Positions 24,558-33,397 of a stretch of DNA of 48,152 nucleotides are shown piece by piece. The DNA is from an uncultured Ruminococcus sp. GTDB taxonomy: Bacteria > Bacillota > Clostridia > Oscillospirales > CAG-272. The DNA lies in contig URUL01000003.1 of NCBI GenBank assembly GCA_900551005.1, forward strand, positions 1 to 48,152, written 5' to 3'. The notes beneath the pieces are model-generated. The model saw only the letters and a list, made by a program, of their open reading frames with translations. It was not told the origin of the DNA and did not search any database. How positions within the stretch are numbered: the stretch's first letter is position 1; each line of letters starts with the position of its first letter. The translations under genes were made by a program, and so were the position numbers.

Positions 24558-26520
24558 CTCCTAACCCCATACCATTATTCTGTACATAGTCACCAGGACT
24601 TTCTTCGTGAAACTTTAAGCAAAATTCTTCATTGATCTTTATTATTATCAAAATCATGATCTTTAAAAATTCCAAATAATTTTCATGGTGTTCTGTTTCA
24701 TTCGTTGATGTCGTTCCGTGACTATATTTATTTCGCAAATCAAGTCCATCGCTATATGTAGCTTTGTTAAGAATAAAATCAAGGTATTGCTGTTCGGGAA
24801 TTGAAAACAATGTCTTTCCTTCAATCAAGTCATCGCTTCTAATTAGAGTATCCAAGATGCCGTGTAAAGATTTGCAATAATTATAGCACAGTACCTCTTT
24901 TTCAAAAAGGTGCTTTAAAATAATTGCTTGAGGATTGTTTATACTATAAAATCCGTCATCATCAGTTATAGCGCCGAAGGATATTAAACGTTTCAGTGCT
25001 TCTTCTTGAATGTCACGATCTAAAAGTTTTTTTTCAATCTTTCCTAAATCCAATAACGCCTCATAGAAATTCTCATAATCATTGAGTGAACCATCATCGG
25101 AAAAGCACAGCATTTGGTTGCTAAACAAATCGTTTGTACATCGAAGAATCCGTTCGCTTTTTGCATAAACATATTTATTCTTTTGTAGACTCGTAAGTTG
25201 AGAAAATATGATGTGTTCAGATGACATTTCAAAAAGTTCAACATCAATATAGCCGTACTTACTATATAGTCTGTACTGTTTCAGTACTCTCTCCATCTCA
25301 CTTGCAATGTTTTTGCATTTTTCCAAATAAGAGGTTCCAGCAGACGGTGTATTATATGAAAATCCCGAAACAGAGAATTCGTTCGGTAAATATTCTTCAA
25401 AAAACCATTTAATGATAGATTCAATATCCACGTTTAGGCGTTGTAGTTCGGCAAGATATGCTCTCATTTGGAGAGAACATAACCCAGACATCATAGAAAA
25501 GGTTGTAGAATCTCTATAAGTCTTTAATCCTTTTACAGTAAAAACTTCTTCTAATGCCGATATGTGGTGCCTGTTTATAGGGAAAGATGAACGGAAATGC
25601 AAATCCGTATAACCAAACATATAAATAAAATTGTTTAGTAATGTAGGATAATCTGTATTTTCATATATCCATCTTCTGTCATAAACAATTATTTTATCAC
25701 CATCTTCGGTTACAAGTTCGGATATTTTATCAGCATCCCTGAATGATACGCCAATTTTATGATCCACATGAACAGCAGAGGAAGATTTACTCAAAGCGTC
25801 AATAAGTGCTTGTTCTTTCCGCTTGGCTAAAAGGCGAACTTCATCGTCCAATCCTATTTGTATATCGTTTTGAGAAATATGTAACAATTTCAGCATATTG
25901 ATATGAGGATGTTCTGATTCGATATAAGCAATATATAATGCCTTTAACTGCTCCGAAGAGAAAGTATGTTTTATATAAATTGTAGGTTGTGGCTGACGTT
26001 GCCTTTCAAAGAGCGAGGATATTATGAATCGTATGGAATATGGTTGCTCTAATAAATGCTGATAGATTACATCCGAGAATTGCTTGGCCAAGGTTTTATG
26101 AGCAAGTATATCATCAATATGATGCGGATTTTCATCTAAGTAACCTTTGAATTTCTCTTGGGTAATTCCGTCGATTTTCTTAAATGAACACATGATTCGC
26201 CAGAAATCGCGGGCATAGTTTGTATCCATAATTTTAGTTTGTTCATCAAAATTATCTACCGTAATATTAACGAAAAACGCACCAATTTTTTGCTTTAACA
26301 AAGGAAGATATATACGGTACTGTGGCTTATCCTGTTCGGGCATTCCGTCAATGGTATCGATATTTTCTATGTATTCGGCTATATTGTAAATTTCCATGAT
26401 GTCGTCTATTGAATGCATATCTTCAAGATTTGCCAATATGGTGTCAATGCGCTCTTTGAACATCCAAAACACCGCAGGTTCTCTATATGATACTCTGTCA
26501 AAATAGGATATTTCCATCAT
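24535..26520 (-). CDS. Large protein of unknown function with a HEPN-like RNxxxH motif
   Basis: A 661-aa, largely helical, soluble protein that I do not recognise as a whole. Near the C-terminus (about residue 605) it carries LDLRNKYSHG, the R-x4-H arrangement of HEPN domains found in abortive-infection and toxin RNases. Other landmarks are an Asp/Glu-rich N-terminus and a central HHISALEEVF region. I place the start at ATG 26520, six nt behind AAAGGAG, because the upstream ATG 26526 abuts it. It sits between the GYQP microprotein and MmcQ genes in a restriction-rich operon, so a defence role (RNA cleavage on infection) is a reasonable inference only. Confidence 0.75.
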   Translation of the reverse strand: MMEISYFDRVSYREPAVFWMFKERIDTILANLEDMHSIDDIMEIYNIAEYIENIDTIDGMPEQDKPQYRIYLPLLKQKIGAFFVNITVDNFDEQTKIMDTNYARDFWRIMCSFKKIDGITQEKFKGYLDENPHHIDDILAHKTLAKQFSDVIYQHLLEQPYSIRFIISSLFERQRQPQPTIYIKHTFSSEQLKALYIAYIESEHPHINMLKLLHISQNDIQIGLDDEVRLLAKRKEQALIDALSKSSSAVHVDHKIGVSFRDADKISELVTEDGDKIIVYDRRWIYENTDYPTLLNNFIYMFGYTDLHFRSSFPINRHHISALEEVFTVKGLKTYRDSTTFSMMSGLCSLQMRAYLAELQRLNVDIESIIKWFFEEYLPNEFSVSGFSYNTPSAGTSYLEKCKNIASEMERVLKQYRLYSKYGYIDVELFEMSSEHIIFSQLTSLQKNKYVYAKSERILRCTNDLFSNQMLCFSDDGSLNDYENFYEALLDLGKIEKKLLDRDIQEEALKRLISFGAITDDDGFYSINNPQAIILKHLFEKEVLCYNYCKSLHGILDTLIRSDDLIEGKTLFSIPEQQYLDFILNKATYSDGLDLRNKYSHGTTSTNETEHHENYLEFLKIMILIIIKINEEFCLKFHEESPGDYVQNNGMGLGDDKTTFS

Positions 26521-26553
26521 ACACATCTCCTTTCTTCAAATTTGCTAAATGAG

Positions 26554-26733
26554 TTATTTATCAGATTTTGGTTTTACAGCGTTGCTACCAGAGGTTGGGG
26601 GGGCAGGAGGCTTTGAGGTAGCCCTTGGCGGTTGATAGCCAAAATTTCCATTTGGCTTGGGTTGATATCCTCGTTTCTCCACATTGGTTCTTGGTTGATA
26701 GCCTTCATTTAATGGCTTTTTGCCTTCACTCAT
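26554..26733 (-). CDS. GYQP-repeat microprotein
   Basis: A 59-aa protein rich in Pro, Gly, Asn and Lys. It has three imperfect GYQP units (EGYQPRT, RGYQPKP, FGYQPPR) and a PPAPPTSGS tail, so it is probably disordered. The ATG overlaps the TGA of the DUF6338 gene and GGAG lies about 9 nt upstream, inside that gene, so both are translated together. From memory, similar short GYQP proteins accompany DUF6338 genes elsewhere; function is unknown. Confidence 0.8.
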   Translation of the reverse strand: MSEGKKPLNEGYQPRTNVEKRGYQPKPNGNFGYQPPRATSKPPAPPTSGSNAVKPKSDK

Positions 26734-27340
26734 GTGTTTCTTCTCCTTTTTTGAATTCAATGTATTTTATTTGGTCTTTGGGAACATAAAAGCCACCGCT
26801 TTGAGGATCTTCTTCCCATGTTCCATCTTCGGACACTTTATATCCAATTTCCACAAAAATATCCCTTTCTTCTTGATCGGAAGAGGTGAACGATTTTGAT
26901 GAATACCACCCGTACAATTTTGTGTCATCTGTTAAAGTAACGATAATAAACGCAGAACCTTGGTTGAAAAACAAATAATCCCACGCGGTTGGCGTTGTAT
27001 GTATGGTGTTTACTTTGAGCTTTGATAATATACGATCAATGCATTGAAATTGTTTAATGATGGCTATTATAATTCCGAGAAGTGCTGAACCAACGACGGA
27101 TGTAAGAGCCAATAAAATCCAATGCCATAACTCGGATAACTTGTCGCACTCCAGTATGATTTTATATAACCAACACCATACCCCACAGCTAACTAAACTT
27201 AAGCCGATACACTTCAACAAGTATATACAATCGATGTGTTTATTAGGTGGGTTCATTGCATCAATTATGCTATTGATTATAAATCCGGGCAAAACAAACA
27301 CCGCTGTGTAAAACACTATATCAAAAGAGTCGATTGTCAT
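26726..27340 (-). CDS. DUF6338-family membrane protein
   Basis: A 204-aa protein with three membrane segments (about residues 9-27, 42-60 and 72-95). A cytoplasmic domain contains the family-typical TPTAWDYLF, a beta-rich LTDDTKLYGWYSSKSF, and the C-terminal GGFYVPKDQIKYIEF. I recognise it as DUF6338; the function is not established. AAAGGAGGTATAAA precedes the ATG. Coupling to a GYQP microprotein and placement in a restriction operon suggest a membrane-acting defence or effector role (inference). Confidence 0.8.
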   Translation of the reverse strand: MTIDSFDIVFYTAVFVLPGFIINSIIDAMNPPNKHIDCIYLLKCIGLSLVSCGVWCWLYKIILECDKLSELWHWILLALTSVVGSALLGIIIAIIKQFQCIDRILSKLKVNTIHTTPTAWDYLFFNQGSAFIIVTLTDDTKLYGWYSSKSFTSSDQEERDIFVEIGYKVSEDGTWEEDPQSGGFYVPKDQIKYIEFKKGEETHE

Positions 27341-27357
27341 TTTATACCTCCTTTATT

Positions 27358-27432
27358 TTACTCATTAGGCTTAGCCATGGATTCAACAAATGCCGCTTCA
27401 TCTTCCGTTAGATGTCGAACATAATGATTCAC
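27358..27432 (-). CDS. Possible 24-aa ORF or residual C-terminus
   Basis: GTG at 27432 overlaps the stop of the preceding frame-shifted gene (GTGA) and opens a 24-codon frame, NHYVRHLTEDEAAFVESMAK..., that ends at TAA 27358. It may be a coupled microprotein, or the displaced tail of the broken gene upstream. Too short to judge. Confidence 0.3.
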   Translation of the reverse strand: MNHYVRHLTEDEAAFVESMAKPNE

Positions 27433-27720
27433 CGTTTTTCAATAATAATCGCGCCTTGCACTTGCAAGAAATTTTCGGCATTGATATATGTCTGCTCGTA
27501 TGTGTTCGGCATAACGCGATTGACGGTGTTCCACGTAATTGCTTCAAGCGGATATTTCGGCGTTAGTTTGCGGATATGATCCTGCATTTGAGCAAATTGC
27601 TGTGTTGCGTAATAATGTCTGGGGGTTACATCGTCGATATTATCCTTAACCTCTTTGACATCATTGAACTTTTCGTATATTTTTAGGTAGTCTAATATAG
27701 TTCCTCTCTTGGTTGCTCAT
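27429..27720 (-). pseudogene. Frame-shifted small gene between GIY-YIG and DUF6338 genes
   Basis: ATG 27720 (inside the end of the GIY-YIG gene) opens MSNQERNYIRLPKNIRKVQ and stops. In the next frame the protein continues from FNDVKEVKDNIDDVTPRHYY through LTPKYPLEAITWNTVNRV to GAIIIEKR and a TGA at 27429. The second frame has no start codon of its own and looks protein-like throughout. One inserted or deleted base near 27,665 therefore explains the break. The intact product would be about 96 aa; I do not recognise its family. An assembly indel is possible. Confidence 0.65.
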
Positions 27721-28786
27721 TCTCGAGGTACTTCATCAGCTGCACAGTCGCCTTACTCCGTCCTTGAACGCTCGTGAGGCCGTTTTCCTTGAGCTCCTTC
27801 AGCGGATACTGACCCATTGGGTATTTCTCAACCAATTTGAGCTTCATATATCGCGCGTCGGGATCTTTCGCCAAGTCTTTATAATACGGATAATCGTCTA
27901 TGGAACGATTGCCGTACTGATCGGCTGCGATGACCTCACATTTGAACATAATCGACTTGTATTTTTCTCCGACGTATATGTATACAGTATCGCCAACGGT
28001 CGTGTTGGTAGATTGAGTCCATTCAATCACATCGAGATTGTCGAACGCGGAGACGATATCGTAATATTTCGGATTGCAAGAAATGATCCAAACATCGTCA
28101 AGTCGAGAGGTTACCTTCCAACCTTCTTCTTTTGCACGGAGCTCGTTCAGCCATACGCCGTTGTATTTGAAATAGCGCGGTCCGGCTACGCCCCATTTGC
28201 TTCCTGTAAGCTCGGTGGCAAGGGCGGAGAGGGATAATCTGCGCCCTTGATATTCAACCGTTTTATCGTCCACCACGGTGCATTGCGCGCCGGAGTTGGC
28301 GTTACCCTGATGAATGAACGTTATTGTTGCACCAACGGGAATCTTACACTTGGAGAAGGCGAACGGAGAAAGACGCTCGATGTGTTCTTCCTCAATCTCC
28401 TGCGCCAAATTCTCGCTCTTTTTCTCCTCGGTGGTAGGCTCATATAGATGAAGCCTGTCCTTGAGACCGCCGAGAATAGCTATCGTTTCAAGGATAGAGT
28501 ATGCCTGTTCCTTCGACATAGCATAAAATTCACGAACACGTTTTTTGCCGTCTACCTCATCGATGGAACGCAAATTGGGATTGAGTTGGTCAATCAGCGC
28601 GTGGAGTTTCAAGTCCGTCAAGCGTTCCTCTACCTCATACGTAGCGTAAATGCGGAAAGCAAAAGGAATGCATTCGCTGTTATTCAATTGTTTCAACCGC
28701 GATTCCACATTGTCGGCATATCCGATTTTTACATACTGAGGGAAGGACGGATTTGTGAGAATATAAATTACACCTTTGTTGGCCAT
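27692..28786 (-). CDS. GIY-YIG nuclease / RAMA-like / EVE three-domain protein
   Basis: A 364-aa protein. Residues about 5-100 form a GIY-YIG nuclease of the T5orf172/Mug113 type (GVIYILTN, YVKIGYAD, the catalytic-type Arg in SRLKQLN). Residues about 145-225 resemble RAMA or DUF4357 domains (VEYQGRRLSLSALATEL, then WLNELRA), which accompany restriction systems. Residues about 230-360 are an EVE (PUA-like) domain (VWIISCNPKYYDIV, DTVYIYVG, YMKLKLVEKY, LKELKENGLTSVQG), which reads modified bases. Inference: a modification-dependent nuclease that senses altered cytosine or similar. Good AAGGAG before the ATG; it follows the DUF3883 gene by 12 nt. Confidence 0.85.
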   Translation of the reverse strand: MANKGVIYILTNPSFPQYVKIGYADNVESRLKQLNNSECIPFAFRIYATYEVEERLTDLKLHALIDQLNPNLRSIDEVDGKKRVREFYAMSKEQAYSILETIAILGGLKDRLHLYEPTTEEKKSENLAQEIEEEHIERLSPFAFSKCKIPVGATITFIHQGNANSGAQCTVVDDKTVEYQGRRLSLSALATELTGSKWGVAGPRYFKYNGVWLNELRAKEEGWKVTSRLDDVWIISCNPKYYDIVSAFDNLDVIEWTQSTNTTVGDTVYIYVGEKYKSIMFKCEVIAADQYGNRSIDDYPYYKDLAKDPDARYMKLKLVEKYPMGQYPLKELKENGLTSVQGRSKATVQLMKYLENEQPREELY

Positions 28787-28798
28787 GGTTTCTCCTTT

Positions 28799-29749
28799 TT
28801 ATTCGGATTTTATTCTTACCAAATAATCTTTTCTAGATATTTCAAAATTTTCTTGCTTTTCCAAATCTCCCTCTATGATATAAAAATGAACAGTAGAAGT
28901 TTCATTTTTTAGTCCGTAGACACGATATATACAATATCGATCCGAATGAGTTTTTGAAAAATTTAGTTCGTTTTCGGAAATGTAGAACGCGGTGTTTTTC
29001 GTTCCTGTCGTAGTTTTAACTTCAATATATTTTTCTACTTTTTTATCGATATCATACGACAAAATATCATACCCTGCACAATCATCTTCGCGAGAAACCC
29101 ATTTTACAAATATAGAATTATCTATTAGCCCCTTTTTCTTAGCGTTTTCGATTCTTTGACACTCGAAATTATAAACTAATGTTTCGCCAGCCTCGCCGAT
29201 TTCAAAATCCTTTATGTACTCGACAATATAATCTCGTTTTCCTTTTTTAGGTGTTGGAGATTTCTTCGGAGATCTGATGGATTTTGAGGGTTGTCCTGTT
29301 ATTTGAAGATTTTTTCCTTCTGTTTGCATTGCTTCAGCTACATAGCAAACTCTTTTGGCCGAATCTTGCCCTGTTGCCTCCCTAAATCCAATCAAAAAAT
29401 CGGAAATATATTCTTCTGGAACAGTAGAAAAAACATCATCAAAATTTCTTATATAAACATTACCACTCCGCACAAAGTTATGGTTATCTTTTAAATACAT
29501 AACATAATCGTTACAATTTATTCTACCATTTGTTGTCCGCTTTCTCTCGAATGCTTGCGGAATATTTTTGGCACCACTCAATATATGAATTCTGCAAGCA
29601 TCAGTGTATGATCCATTCTTTTTGTTGTTTTCGTATGAAATGGAATATGCATTGGAATTTGTTAAGTGTCCTAACGCTCTATAATATTCATTTAAATTTT
29701 GGAAAACCAATTGAGGAGCCCGTCCCCATCTCAACATATCAGTTGGCAT
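28799..29749 (-). CDS. DUF3883-domain protein, PD-(D/E)XK-like
   Basis: A 316-aa protein. The C-terminal half (about residues 185-300) is a DUF3883/NOV C-terminal domain: GEAGETLVYNFE, then GYDILSYD and KYIEVKTTTG. The D...EVK spacing suggests a PD-(D/E)XK nuclease fold. The N-terminal half (about 1-120) is unassigned; a basic SPKKSPTPKKGKR linker joins the two. I use ATG 29749, directly after the stop of the endonuclease gene, over GTG 29758, which overlaps it. Proteins with this domain frequently sit in restriction loci. Confidence 0.8.
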   Translation of the reverse strand: MPTDMLRWGRAPQLVFQNLNEYYRALGHLTNSNAYSISYENNKKNGSYTDACRIHILSGAKNIPQAFERKRTTNGRINCNDYVMYLKDNHNFVRSGNVYIRNFDDVFSTVPEEYISDFLIGFREATGQDSAKRVCYVAEAMQTEGKNLQITGQPSKSIRSPKKSPTPKKGKRDYIVEYIKDFEIGEAGETLVYNFECQRIENAKKKGLIDNSIFVKWVSREDDCAGYDILSYDIDKKVEKYIEVKTTTGTKNTAFYISENELNFSKTHSDRYCIYRVYGLKNETSTVHFYIIEGDLEKQENFEISRKDYLVRIKSE

Positions 29750-29750
29750 A

Positions 29751-31328
29751 TTACGCACCTTCTTTAATCTGAATTATTCGGTTATACGTTTGAAGTTTTT
29801 CTATAAATTCGCTGATTGTTAATGTAAATATATCAACATTATATTGATGTTTTGAAAAAGCTGCCATATACATTGAGTCTGCATGTATCGATGGAGCAAC
29901 CAAGATAGAGAAAATTGTCGTATCGGGATTTTGCTGAATTGCTTCTTGTAAATGACGCGTAATTGCAGGTAATTCATTCGTAGCTTGATTGCGCGCACAC
30001 ATGAGCGTTACTTCAACCAAGGAACTGCAATCTGTATCATAACACTCAATGTCTGCAACACCACCAGAAGCAGTAAATGTCGGCAAGCCTTCATCATCTA
30101 CATGATAGTTAGGTTGAACATTTAATCCAACAAAATGTTGTTTAAGAGCTATGCTAGTCAAGAACTCTAAGCGAGTTGGCTTGTCAATTATTCGGAGAAC
30201 AGGATTTCTGCTCTCTCCATTTCCACAAACGACATTTAATTCATCGATTATGGTTTCCTTAGAGTATTCTTCCGCCCAACGATTAAGCGTTGTGATTCTG
30301 GCATCGGTAATTGCATCTTCATCAATAGGCTGCGCTAGGGAAACAATGTTTGTATCAATTGCACCTATGTATTCAAAGAAGGATTCTTTTGTCGTATAGA
30401 TTTCGTAATTACTATAATTGTTTAATATGTATGTGATTTTTTCAGATTCAAAAGAGTTAAAGTCAATAAATCTACCATTTCCTCTTAAAGAAACAACTCC
30501 AGTAATACGCATTTTTCTGATGAATTCATCAACCGCTTCTCCGGTTATTTGATTTATTTTAAATCTATTGCGTTGATCATCTGTTGCTCCAAGAAGGTCA
30601 AGACATATCTCATAAATCACTTCATCGCCATAAGTAAATCTATATTGATTTCTTAATTCTTTAATCTTTAAGTAAAGTGAATGTGCATCTCTGTCCGGCC
30701 AACAAATAATAAGAGAAAGTTCGCTTCTAAAAATTCCAGCTCCATTTTCCTCTGGATCTTCTTTTAGCAGCTTTATAACCTGCAAAAGCAGTAACAATGG
30801 AGAATTATCATTAGCATTCTTTCTAAAAGGATTGTTGGTCTGGTATTTAATTAACGAGTTGAGAAAAACATTCTTAATTTTTTCATCATTGACTGGATTT
30901 TCATTAAGTGCATCTATTAGCATATGTCCTGTTGTTGAAATAATTATTGGACTGTTTATTTCATAGTAAACGAACCCGAATTCCATGGACAGTTTGTACC
31001 AAGTATCAAATCTTGAAGGCCACCCCTTATCGAAACCAGCCTCTTTGTGATTCTGAGGGCTGTTTTGCATTATTTCAAAAACTTCTTGTTCGGTAAAATC
31101 TCTTTCTTCATTAAGAACCGCTTTCAAGCGTGGTGTTCTGTTTATGTATACTGGCTGATACAATTTTCTCTTTATGAGCGTAGCTGCTATGATGTGTATT
31201 ATATCGTTTGTAAGAATTTGTCCTTCATAAGGAAGAATACAAGTAAGAAATTCTGCAATTCTAGAAGGGTTTCTCATAGTCGTAGAAAACGACAATGGTT
31301 TATATTCCGCCTGTCTTTCTCTTGGCAT
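29751..31328 (-). CDS. AlwI-family type II restriction endonuclease
   Basis: A 525-aa protein matching, by recollection, the AlwI family: N-terminal KPLSFSTTMRNPSRIAEFL, then HKEAGFDKGWPSRFDTWYKL. A likely PD-(D/E)XK centre near residue 425 is built from GGVADIECYD and LVEVTLMCAR. AlwI itself is a type IIS enzyme recognising GGATC; specificity here cannot be read from sequence. GGAGG precedes the ATG. It follows two adenine methyltransferase genes, as needed to protect both strands of an asymmetric site. Confidence 0.85.
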   Translation of the reverse strand: MPRERQAEYKPLSFSTTMRNPSRIAEFLTCILPYEGQILTNDIIHIIAATLIKRKLYQPVYINRTPRLKAVLNEERDFTEQEVFEIMQNSPQNHKEAGFDKGWPSRFDTWYKLSMEFGFVYYEINSPIIISTTGHMLIDALNENPVNDEKIKNVFLNSLIKYQTNNPFRKNANDNSPLLLLLQVIKLLKEDPEENGAGIFRSELSLIICWPDRDAHSLYLKIKELRNQYRFTYGDEVIYEICLDLLGATDDQRNRFKINQITGEAVDEFIRKMRITGVVSLRGNGRFIDFNSFESEKITYILNNYSNYEIYTTKESFFEYIGAIDTNIVSLAQPIDEDAITDARITTLNRWAEEYSKETIIDELNVVCGNGESRNPVLRIIDKPTRLEFLTSIALKQHFVGLNVQPNYHVDDEGLPTFTASGGVADIECYDTDCSSLVEVTLMCARNQATNELPAITRHLQEAIQQNPDTTIFSILVAPSIHADSMYMAAFSKHQYNVDIFTLTISEFIEKLQTYNRIIQIKEGA

Positions 31329-31341
31329 AGCATATACCTCC

Positions 31342-32250
31342 TTAATAATTTTTGACTAACACTTCATATGTGTCTTTTTCTGTATTGTCGTTAAAACTGA
31401 TATAATTGCTTTTGATTTTTACAATATTGTATTTTTGTGCCCACATATTGAAAGTGCCATTATACCGTTTTCTGTGCCACAAAACATTCGAAACCGCGAA
31501 TCTGATACCACGAGCATTCAATTCATCAAGATAGTTTATTAATCGTATTTCGCTATCTTCATTCCAAAGTTTGTTATATTCGCTAAATGTGATAAGGTAG
31601 GGGGGATCTAGATATACTAAATCCTTTGATGTTGGTTGAACTTTCTCGATAAAATCTTGAAAATCCATATTAAAAAGTTGTATATTTTTGTCTTTGACAT
31701 AATCAAAATATGAATTTAATGCATCAACAACATTCTTATTGAAATCAACATTGCCAACCGGCAAATTGAAATCACCTTTTGCATTAAATCGAAGCATTCT
31801 ATTAAAGCCATATATTAGAAGCATATAGAGCAACATCATGTCGTTTTTCTCGTCATTAAAGTCACTTCTCATTCTGACATATGCATCTTTGTTATATTTG
31901 GCAAAATAAGTTTTGACAAATTCTTTTCGATATTCTTTAGGAATATCTCGCCCCATAAAGGTGGCAGAAAGATTATATTTCTCAATATTTAATTTTAATT
32001 GTTCCCAAAATATATCCTGCTGAGAACTTGAGGCAATCAAGAATTGATGCAAACGAATCATATAAGTATCAATATCATTAAGTAAGTACTTTTTTGCCTC
32101 AGTATTTAAAAAAACACTTCCACCGCCGCAAAATGGCTCTATAAATCTATCAATATCGTTCGGGAAGTTTTCTTTAAGCTGAGGAACCAATTTAAACTTA
32201 TCTCCGACATAGAAGAACGGCGATCTTCTACAAGCGTTTACTTTTTGCAT
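31342..32250 (-). CDS. D12-class DNA adenine N6-methyltransferase (second of pair)
   Basis: A 302-aa Dam-like enzyme. Motif X region RRSPFFYVGDKFKLV, AdoMet motif I FIEPFCGGGSVF (about residue 37) and catalytic motif IV LVYLDPPY (about residue 217) are all present. I start at ATG 32250, one base after the stop of the upstream methyltransferase. It modifies adenine in the site cut by the neighbouring endonuclease, presumably on the opposite strand from its partner. Confidence 0.92.
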   Translation of the reverse strand: MQKVNACRRSPFFYVGDKFKLVPQLKENFPNDIDRFIEPFCGGGSVFLNTEAKKYLLNDIDTYMIRLHQFLIASSSQQDIFWEQLKLNIEKYNLSATFMGRDIPKEYRKEFVKTYFAKYNKDAYVRMRSDFNDEKNDMMLLYMLLIYGFNRMLRFNAKGDFNLPVGNVDFNKNVVDALNSYFDYVKDKNIQLFNMDFQDFIEKVQPTSKDLVYLDPPYLITFSEYNKLWNEDSEIRLINYLDELNARGIRFAVSNVLWHRKRYNGTFNMWAQKYNIVKIKSNYISFNDNTEKDTYEVLVKNY

Positions 32251-32251
32251 T

Positions 32252-33259
32252 TTACTTACCAACCTTTGCAATAAAAATCAATTCTTTATGATCGTTTAGC
32301 GATGTTTTACCAGCATTGAAAAATTGATGAGATTTCTCAAAAACAAGTACAGAGCCTTTCTTTCCTAAAATTCTTTTAATATCTTCTAATGTTATTTTGT
32401 TTTTGGATGAGCTACTTTTTGAATTATAGGTGTTATTATATGAAACGACTATATACTTACAGTTTAATGATAGAATAAGGTCCTCGAAAACCTTAGTTGC
32501 CGAGTTGCGGCAATATTCACTCATATTTTCCGCTTCAGGTTTTCTTGCTTCACCAAACAATTGCGGTTTTTTCCATGATGTTATGTTTTCCAACACATGG
32601 TAGAACCTGCTATACTGTCTTGAATTATATGGTGGATCGATATATACAATATCGCAAGAAATTTCTTTTGCCAATTGATTAGCATCTTTTCGAGAAATGT
32701 GAACTTTTTTGTTATTATATTGGTACGGCGATATTAAATCAAATAAAAATGTGTCTGGAATATGTTTTCCCTTTATATAGGCATCATAGTGTCCAACCGT
32801 ATTTGCCGCTTTATCGGCAGAATATAGCAAAGACGCAAGTAAGATGTTTTTTTCCTTCTCGTTCAATTCAGTAGTTTGTTCTATATATTCTCTAACAAAA
32901 CCTATTAGCAAGGCATCGTTATTTGAAAAAAACTTATTCCCAAAGTTTTCAGACACATAGTTTGACGATATAGTATTGGGGTCCAAACTTCTAAAATAGT
33001 TTCTGATACTTTCGAGTTTATTTAAATCATATTTTTGTTGATCGAAAAACGCCTTGTAAATAATTTCATTGGAAAAAAGGAAGTCATTAATATATACTTC
33101 ATCCATTGTATCCAACATTTGTTTGCTCATTACTGCAGTTCCAGCAAAAATATCACAAAACGATGTACCACTACAATGTTCAGTAATTAGACCAGATATC
33201 CACTCGGTCAATTTATATTTGCTTCCAGTATAACGACGGTTCCAAATTTGATATGCCAT
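32252..33259 (-). CDS. D12-class DNA adenine N6-methyltransferase (first of pair)
   Basis: A 335-aa enzyme with YTGSKYKLTEWI, motif I FCDIFAGTAVMS (about residue 35) and motif IV IVYIDPPYNSRQYS (about residue 208). It is diverged from the second methyltransferase, so the two likely recognise different strands of an asymmetric target. It is the first gene of the restriction operon, with GAGAGGA about 8 nt before the ATG. Confidence 0.92.
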   Translation of the reverse strand: MAYQIWNRRYTGSKYKLTEWISGLITEHCSGTSFCDIFAGTAVMSKQMLDTMDEVYINDFLFSNEIIYKAFFDQQKYDLNKLESIRNYFRSLDPNTISSNYVSENFGNKFFSNNDALLIGFVREYIEQTTELNEKEKNILLASLLYSADKAANTVGHYDAYIKGKHIPDTFLFDLISPYQYNNKKVHISRKDANQLAKEISCDIVYIDPPYNSRQYSRFYHVLENITSWKKPQLFGEARKPEAENMSEYCRNSATKVFEDLILSLNCKYIVVSYNNTYNSKSSSSKNKITLEDIKRILGKKGSVLVFEKSHQFFNAGKTSLNDHKELIFIAKVGK

Positions 33260-33290
33260 TTGTTAATCCTCTCTATGTTTAATACATCGT

Positions 33291-33296
33291 ATTATA
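33291..33296 (-). promoter_or_regulatory. -10 box for the restriction operon
   Basis: A consensus TATAAT on the - strand lies 32 nt upstream of the first methyltransferase start. The -35 region is poor (CTGAAA at 15 bp), so an activator or a weak promoter is possible. Confidence 0.5.
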
Positions 33297-33397
33297 GCTA
33301 ATGCATTAAGGTTTCAGGGCGTTTTTGCGTTTTGATTCCTGACCATAAATATCGTTCAAATCCTCGATTACCACTTCGATAGCGAGAAAATGGAATA

